A DNA stretch of 9,773 nt, taken from an uncultured Eubacteriales bacterium (GTDB lineage: Bacteria > Bacillota > Clostridia > Christensenellales > CAG-138). A program made the position numbers and the translations under genes. Location of the stretch: assembly GCA_902768995.1 (NCBI GenBank), contig CACXNN010000064.1, positions 1 through 9,773 on the forward strand. The letters run 5' to 3'. Numbering within the stretch: the stretch's first letter is position 1; the number at the start of each line of letters is the position of its first letter. This document shows positions 6,307 through 9,773 of the stretch, piece by piece. Below the pieces are notes generated by a model, which was given only the letters and a program-made list of their open reading frames with translations, was not told the origin of the DNA and made no database searches.

Positions 6307-8038
6307 ACAACAGTATAAGCGAGCCAACGACCGGATCCATCCCCGGAAGGACCTGTTGAAGGAAATGCAGGCGAAATGGGCGGAGGAGGAAGCCCGCCAG
6401 GCGGAGGAGGAGCGCAAGGTCGTCGCCTTTCCCACCTGGGCCAAGTATGTGAGCGTGGCGGCTGGTGTCCTGCTCTGCGTGGGCTTGGGCATGGGCTCCA
6501 TGCTGCTCTATAGCCGCAGCCGGGGCATGCAGAACAAAGCGGCTTCCGCCCAAGCCGAAGCGCCCATGATGATGGCGGAGAGCCGGGTGGAAGCCCAGGA
6601 GGAGGCGAAGATACTTACCGCCACCACCGCCGCCTATGAGGCGCCCAAGGGCATGCACCGGGCGGCGGACGAAGCGGAGGTGGAGGACGCTCTGCGGTAT
6701 GGCTTTGCCGATCAGGGCAGGGCGGAGGAGGCCGTGGAGGCGGAGATGGCTGCGCCTCAGGCTAAGGCGGCGTCGAATGCCGTCGAGACGGCCTATCCGG
6801 CGGGGCAGCTTTTGATCCGAGACGATCTCATGCTGGTGTTCCTGCCCACCACCGAACAGGTCCGGGTGATCCAGTACGCCAATCATCGGGCGATCCTGGT
6901 GTTCTCCCTGGGGCTCAGGGAGAAGAACGCCGACGTGAAGCAGGTTTTCTGGATGGGCAGCGAGATGCTGGCCGTCCGAGCGCGTGCCGGCGATACGGAG
7001 CTGATCCGCTTCGACGTGAGCGACTGGAAGGCGCCCAAGCACCGCATGAACCTGACCCAAAGCGGGACCTTCCTGGGGGCGGGGGAGCTGGACGGACGGA
7101 TCTACATCCTGTCCCTCTATAAGGCCACCGACCAGGAGCCCCGGCCCTGGGTGAACGGGGAAAGGATCGACTTTGCCGACGTGCTGCTGGACGGGGAGCG
7201 GCCCGGGGACGTGTACACCGTGCTCACGGTCTACGATCCCGCCCAGGGCGACTTCGTTTCCGAGACGGCGCTGCTGTTGGAGGCGGAGGGCGGTTTGGCC
7301 GTAGGGGAGCGGCTGTACCTGTGGACCGGGGCGGAGGAGGCTTCCCTGTTCGCCTTCGACCTGGATGGGGACGGGCTGACCCTGACGGCGGAGAAGGACT
7401 TGCCTGGCGCCGTCGCGGACGCTGGGACTGTGGGCAGCGGCCTGGGGCTGCTGCTGCAGACGGGGGACGGGGCCGCCCTGCTGACGCTGGATGAAGATTT
7501 GACCGAGACGGGTTCCGCCGCCGCTCAGGCGGGCGCCGTCCGCTGGGGGCAGGTGTTCGAGGACGGGGCCGCGTTCCTGACGGACAGCGAGCTCCATTGG
7601 CTCGCCCCGGCGGGGGATTGGGCCCTGGAGATCACCGGCGACGGCCTCAGGCGGCTGTCGGAGGATAGGCTGCTGGTGTTCTCGGCGGACGGGAAGCTGC
7701 AGCTGGTGGCCCTGGCCGAGGACGGGCTGAAGGCCCTCGGTACGGCGGAAGTCAGGAAGAGCCTGGCGCTGCTCCTGGAGGACCCCGACAGGATGGATTA
7801 CGATCCGGCCACGAAGCGGCTGGCACTGCCCGCAGGGCAGGCGGTGGTCCAGTATCGGGTCACCGATGCAGGGGAGCTGGTGCTCCTGGGCACGCCGCTG
7901 CCCTTTACGGATCATGACGAGACGGATCAGCGGGAGATCCGCTGCCGGATGACGGCGGACGGGGTGCTGGTCTTCTACCGGAGCGGCGTCGTCCTCTGCA
8001 ACCAGATCCTGGAACGGCAGCTCGTCACCCGGTATTGA
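6299..8038 (+). CDS. Membrane protein with C-terminal beta-propeller, probable anti-sigma/sensor
   Basis: A 579-residue protein with three parts. A cytosolic N-terminus of ~49 residues (FEQQYKRANDRIHPRKDLL then a Glu/Ala-rich helix) probably binds the sigma factor. One membrane helix spans about 50-70. After an Ala/Glu-rich linker, an extracellular region from ~160 to the end resembles the secreted beta-propeller family (COG4880, PF09826), seen in blade-like stretches such as RFDVSDWKAPKHRMNL with GAGELDGRIYILSLYK, and MLAVRARAGDTELI. ATG 6299 is chosen over 6290: GGGAGGA (6284-6290) lies nine bases before it and would overlap the earlier start. The ATGTTTGA overlap with the sigma stop implies coupled translation. 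The partner role follows from gene order and topology; no known anti-sigma domain is certain. No signal-peptidase or site-2 protease motif was identified. Confidence 0.8.
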   Translation: MFEQQYKRANDRIHPRKDLLKEMQAKWAEEEARQAEEERKVVAFPTWAKYVSVAAGVLLCVGLGMGSMLLYSRSRGMQNKAASAQAEAPMMMAESRVEAQEEAKILTATTAAYEAPKGMHRAADEAEVEDALRYGFADQGRAEEAVEAEMAAPQAKAASNAVETAYPAGQLLIRDDLMLVFLPTTEQVRVIQYANHRAILVFSLGLREKNADVKQVFWMGSEMLAVRARAGDTELIRFDVSDWKAPKHRMNLTQSGTFLGAGELDGRIYILSLYKATDQEPRPWVNGERIDFADVLLDGERPGDVYTVLTVYDPAQGDFVSETALLLEAEGGLAVGERLYLWTGAEEASLFAFDLDGDGLTLTAEKDLPGAVADAGTVGSGLGLLLQTGDGAALLTLDEDLTETGSAAAQAGAVRWGQVFEDGAAFLTDSELHWLAPAGDWALEITGDGLRRLSEDRLLVFSADGKLQLVALAEDGLKALGTAEVRKSLALLLEDPDRMDYDPATKRLALPAGQAVVQYRVTDAGELVLLGTPLPFTDHDETDQREIRCRMTADGVLVFYRSGVVLCNQILERQLVTRY

Positions 8039-8047
8039 CGTGCAATA

Positions 8048-8073
8048 AAAACCGACCCGAAAGGGTCGGTTTT
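8048..8073 (+). terminator. Intrinsic terminator after the sigma/propeller operon
   Basis: AAAACCGACCC (8048-8058) and GGGTCGGTTTT (8063-8073) form a perfect 11-bp stem closed by a GAAA tetraloop, ten bases after the stop codon. The T-run is the end of the right arm, followed by GCTTTGCATTTT. The A-rich left arm means it could also work on the opposite strand. Confidence 0.92.
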
Positions 8074-8076
8074 GCT

Positions 8077-8104
8077 TTGCATTTTCGTCAAAGCGTGGTA
8101 CAAT
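8077..8104 (+). promoter_or_regulatory. Probable promoter of the uridine kinase gene
   Basis: TACAAT (8099-8104) is a good -10 box (5/6). TTGCAT (8077-8082) is a weak -35 box (TTG matches) with a 16-base spacer. It lies just past the terminator and ~30 bases before the ATG at 8134, which has a GGGGGA ribosome site. So the kinase gene is probably transcribed independently. Confidence 0.55.
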
Positions 8105-8133
8105 GAAACAAATGGATACAAGGGGGAAAGAGT

Positions 8134-8787
8134 ATGATCATCGTTGGCGTGTGCGGCGCGTCCGGCAGCGGCAAGAGTACTTTGGCCCGGCGCATCAAGG
8201 AGGCCCTGTCCTGCAGCTGTGAGATCATCGGTCAGGACTGCTACTACAAGAGCTTCCCGGAGATACCCTTCGAGCAGCGGGTGCACCTCAATTACGACGA
8301 GCCCACCATCTTCAATTACGACGAGATGATCGAGGATTTGAAGACCCTGTCCGCGGGCCAGCCCATCACCAAGAAGGGATATAACTACGCCCGCCACTTG
8401 AGGGAGGATTCCACGGACCTCATCTACCCCCCGGAGGTGCTGATCCTGGAGGGCATCCATATCTTCTACGACAAGCGGCTCTGCGAGATGATGTCCCTGA
8501 AGGTGTACATGCACGTGGATATCGACGTGTGCCTCTTGCGCCGTATCTTCCGGGATATCAAGAGCCGGGGCCGGACCATCGAGAACATCTCGGAGCAGTA
8601 TCTCGCCACGGTGAAGCCCATGTTCGAGAAGTATATCAAGGAGTATATCAACGACGCGGACTTCGCCATCATGCGGGGCGGCAAGAACAAGATGGCCATC
8701 GATGCCATCACCGCCTACACCGCCTACCTTACCACCAAGGTCCTGGCCGAGCGCTTCGAGAAGGAGAAGGCGGAGAAGAACGAATAA
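8134..8787 (+). CDS. udk: Uridine kinase-like P-loop nucleoside kinase
   Basis: A 217-residue cytosolic enzyme expected to phosphorylate uridine (and perhaps cytidine) to the monophosphate in pyrimidine salvage. The Walker A loop is GASGSGKST (residues 8-16). Further family landmarks follow in order: DCYYKSFPEIPFEQR, NYDEPTIFNYDEM, LILEGIHIFYDKRL, and RRIFRDIKSRGRTIENISEQYL in the lid region, then VKPMFEKYI. Length fits the udk/phosphoribulokinase-like family (~210 residues). The segment GYNYARHLREDST replaces the usual YDFxxHTR-type motif, so substrate range could differ from textbook Udk. ATG 8134 is set by a GGGGGA site six bases upstream. The gene stands alone between a terminator and the hairpin-rich spacer, and is intact with a charged KEKAEKNE tail. 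Confidence 0.88.
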   Translation: MIIVGVCGASGSGKSTLARRIKEALSCSCEIIGQDCYYKSFPEIPFEQRVHLNYDEPTIFNYDEMIEDLKTLSAGQPITKKGYNYARHLREDSTDLIYPPEVLILEGIHIFYDKRLCEMMSLKVYMHVDIDVCLLRRIFRDIKSRGRTIENISEQYLATVKPMFEKYIKEYINDADFAIMRGGKNKMAIDAITAYTAYLTTKVLAERFEKEKAEKNE

Positions 8788-8800
8788 ATCTTTTTCTTTT

Positions 8801-8835
8801 GCCGCTTTTTCTTTTCTGTGAAAAGAAAAAGCGGC
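8801..8835. repeat. Long inverted repeat after udk (15-bp perfect core)
   Basis: GCCGCTTTTTCTTTT (8801-8815) is perfectly complementary to 8821-8835, around the loop CTGTG. The T-rich stretch 8791-8800 and A-rich stretch 8838-8847 extend the stem by about ten more pairs with a few bulged bases. The T-rich arm comes first, so it lacks the trailing U-run of a standard terminator, though it may end transcription or protect the udk mRNA 3' end. It starts four bases after the udk stop codon. Confidence 0.8.
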
Positions 8836-8849
8836 GCAAAAAGAAAAGC

Positions 8850-8896
8850 TTAAGAAACATACTGGGCAGTGCTGACATAACATCATATCTTCTTAA
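8850..8896. repeat. Wide inverted repeat in AT-rich spacer
   Basis: TTAAGAA (8850-8856) is complementary to TTCTTAA (8890-8896) across a 33-base interval that shows no further stem. It lies between the two strong hairpins at 8801-8835 and 8908-8933 and may belong to one composite element with them. Confidence 0.4.
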
Positions 8897-8939
8897 AGTT
8901 CTTTTGGGTCCCTTTTCTTTCAAGAAAAGGGACAACTTT
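8895..8939. repeat. Inverted repeat upstream of the second sigma gene
   Basis: GTCCCTTTTCT (8908-8918) and AGAAAAGGGAC (8923-8933) pair perfectly around loop TTCA. Outside it, AAAGTT (8895-8900) can pair with AACTTT (8934-8939) across a seven-base bulge. CTTTTAATCTTT follows on the + strand, so it could work as a weak terminator. Its style resembles dispersed intergenic repeats of gut Clostridia, an impression that needs a genome search. Confidence 0.72.
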
Positions 8940-8971
8940 TAATCTTTCCTCTGCAAGAAAACCCCGCGGAC

Positions 8972-9423
8972 ATGGAAAGAAACAAAGACAAGTATCTAAG
9001 CGACAGCGACATCGTCCGCATTGTGGAGACCTATTCGGACATGCTGCTGAGGATCGCCCTCAACCGGGTCAAGAGCGTCCCGGCGGCGGAGGACATCGTG
9101 CAGACCGTCTTCGAGCGGCTCATGCGCCGGCGGCCCGTCTTCGAGAGCCGGGAGCACGAGAAGGCCTGGCTCATCCGCACGGCGGTGAACCTGTGTTTGA
9201 CCGACCTAAGGACGGAGAGCCGCCACGGGGAGCTGCCCCTCAACGAGGACATCGCCCAGAGCTACGGGGAGGAGAGCTACGAGGTCCTGGACGCGGTCCA
9301 GACCCTGCCCACCTGAAGGAGCCCGAGGGCACCATCAGCTCCCGGCTCTCCCGGGCCAGGAAGAAGCTCAGAGCCATCTTGGAAGGAGGAAATCATGGAA
9401 GACAGATACAGCAGCGCCTTTGA
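8972..9423 (+). pseudogene. ECF sigma factor gene broken by internal deletion in region 4
   Basis: The first 114 residues are a clear ECF sigma factor. Region 2 includes LLRIALNRVKSVPAAEDIVQ, FERLMRR and EHEKAWLIRTAVNLCLTDL, followed by LDAVQTLP. Translation then meets a TGA at 9314-9316. The expected continuation, PEGTISSRLSRARKKLRAIL, is found at once in the next frame (from about 9325) and runs to a TGA at 9421-9423. Against the intact sigma factor at 5794, the segment matching DKYRTAVHLFYYEGYSVEEI and a few more residues is absent: 11 nt lie where about 81 are expected, a loss of ~70 nt. Restoring it gives ~173 residues, the normal length. The truncated product would lack -35 recognition. 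The ATG has only a poor ribosome site. It is either a true pseudogene or an assembly error, since the downstream partner gene looks intact. Confidence 0.85.
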
Positions 9424-9773
9424 CGAAGTGCGCGCTTCCGATACATTCAAACAGCGCATGGTGGTGCGGATGCAGGAGCTGAACGAGGCGGAGCCTCAGG
9501 AGCGTGCCCGGCGCACCGTGTCCATCCCCCGGCGGGTGAAGAAGCGGACGCTGACGGTGCTCATCGCGGCGGCCATCCTCCTCATCGGCGGCACGGCCCT
9601 GGCCCTGGGCATCAACGCCATGATCGGCGCCCGGGACCGGGCCCAAACGGCCATCGCCTCCTATCAAGCTGTGTTGGAGGGGAAGGGGCTGCCGGAGGGC
9701 TCGGCGGATCTGCCGGGCAACAGCGTCCCTGCGCCCTCGCCCTACATCACCTACAGCAAATTCCAGGCCGACG
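9395..9773 (+). CDS. Membrane protein, probable anti-sigma partner of the second sigma factor (5' part)
   Basis: An open frame starts with ATG at 9395, five bases after a strong AGGAGG site (9384-9389), and continues past the window end; about 126 residues are visible. The first ~50 residues are charged and cytosolic (MEDRYSSAFDEVRASDTFKQ, then basic SIPRRVKKR). The pattern of a short helical region with FDxVRASDxFK resembles the N-terminus of anti-sigma proteins of the DUF4179 type in Firmicutes. One membrane helix lies at about residues 51-75 (LTVLIAAAILLIGGTALALG), and an extracellular segment begins after it. The start overlaps the reconstructed 3' end of the sigma gene by 29 nt, the same coupled layout as the pair at 5794-8038. 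Role inferred from topology and position; the distal domains are outside the window. Confidence 0.78.
   Translation, partial: MEDRYSSAFDEVRASDTFKQRMVVRMQELNEAEPQERARRTVSIPRRVKKRTLTVLIAAAILLIGGTALALGINAMIGARDRAQTAIASYQAVLEGKGLPEGSADLPGNSVPAPSPYITYSKFQAD

Noticed and set aside
6131..7915. 594-codon minus-strand frame opposite the sigma/propeller genes
   Set aside because: Gln/Arg/Pro/His-rich translation with no domain. It mirrors the codon bias of the well-supported + strand gene.
8529..8942. + strand frame running from udk into the spacer
   Set aside because: Out of frame with udk, with no start signal, and it ends in Lys/Arg runs produced by the A-rich hairpins.
9300..9330. Programmed ribosomal frameshift joining the two sigma pieces
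   Set aside because: The missing ~23 residues of region 4 are not encoded in any frame, and there is no slippery heptamer, so a deletion explains it better.
9193..9423. Separate small gene from an out-of-frame start inside the second sigma gene
   Set aside because: Only its last ~35 residues are meaningful, and they are the displaced end of the sigma factor.

Overview
The window is a GC-rich stretch with every gene on the + strand. The gene content points to a Gram-positive, gut-type Clostridia relative: ECF sigma factors paired with single-span membrane anti-sigma proteins, YARHG-domain proteins, an M29 aminopeptidase, strong AGGAGG-like ribosome sites and several GTG starts. The species cannot be named from the sequence alone; an Oscillospirales- or Christensenellales-like bacterium is a guess from style.

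Layout. (1) Positions 1-382 hold the 3' end of an MFS (UMF1-type) transporter gene. (2) Positions 383-607 carry no gene but contain four consecutive inverted repeats. (3) Positions 608-1846 encode an M29 metallo-aminopeptidase, closed by an intrinsic terminator. (4) A promoter at 1910-1938 drives a tight three-gene membrane operon, 1977-5728. Its outer genes are distant homologues: each encodes one membrane helix, one or two copies of an unnamed ~85-residue domain, and a C-terminal YARHG domain. The middle gene encodes two membrane helices, a long Pro/Glu/Ala linker and a C-terminal four-cysteine zinc ribbon. (5) Positions 5794-8038 encode an ECF sigma factor that overlaps by 8 nt a membrane protein with a C-terminal beta-propeller, its likely anti-sigma/sensor; a perfect terminator follows. 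(6) Positions 8134-8787 encode a uridine kinase-like enzyme with its own promoter. (7) Positions 8788-8971 are an AT-rich, hairpin-filled spacer. (8) A second ECF sigma gene follows. It is broken by an apparent ~70-nt out-of-frame deletion that removes most of region 4. Its partner membrane gene, intact as far as seen, runs off the window end.

How the parts may fit. The window is dominated by cell-surface and envelope-signalling functions. The operon looks like a membrane-anchored sensor or structural assembly whose cytosolic zinc ribbon and extracellular YARHG domains lie on separate proteins. The sigma/anti-sigma pair just downstream is a plausible regulator of it, but that link rests only on adjacency. 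The peptidase and uridine kinase look like ordinary housekeeping genes.
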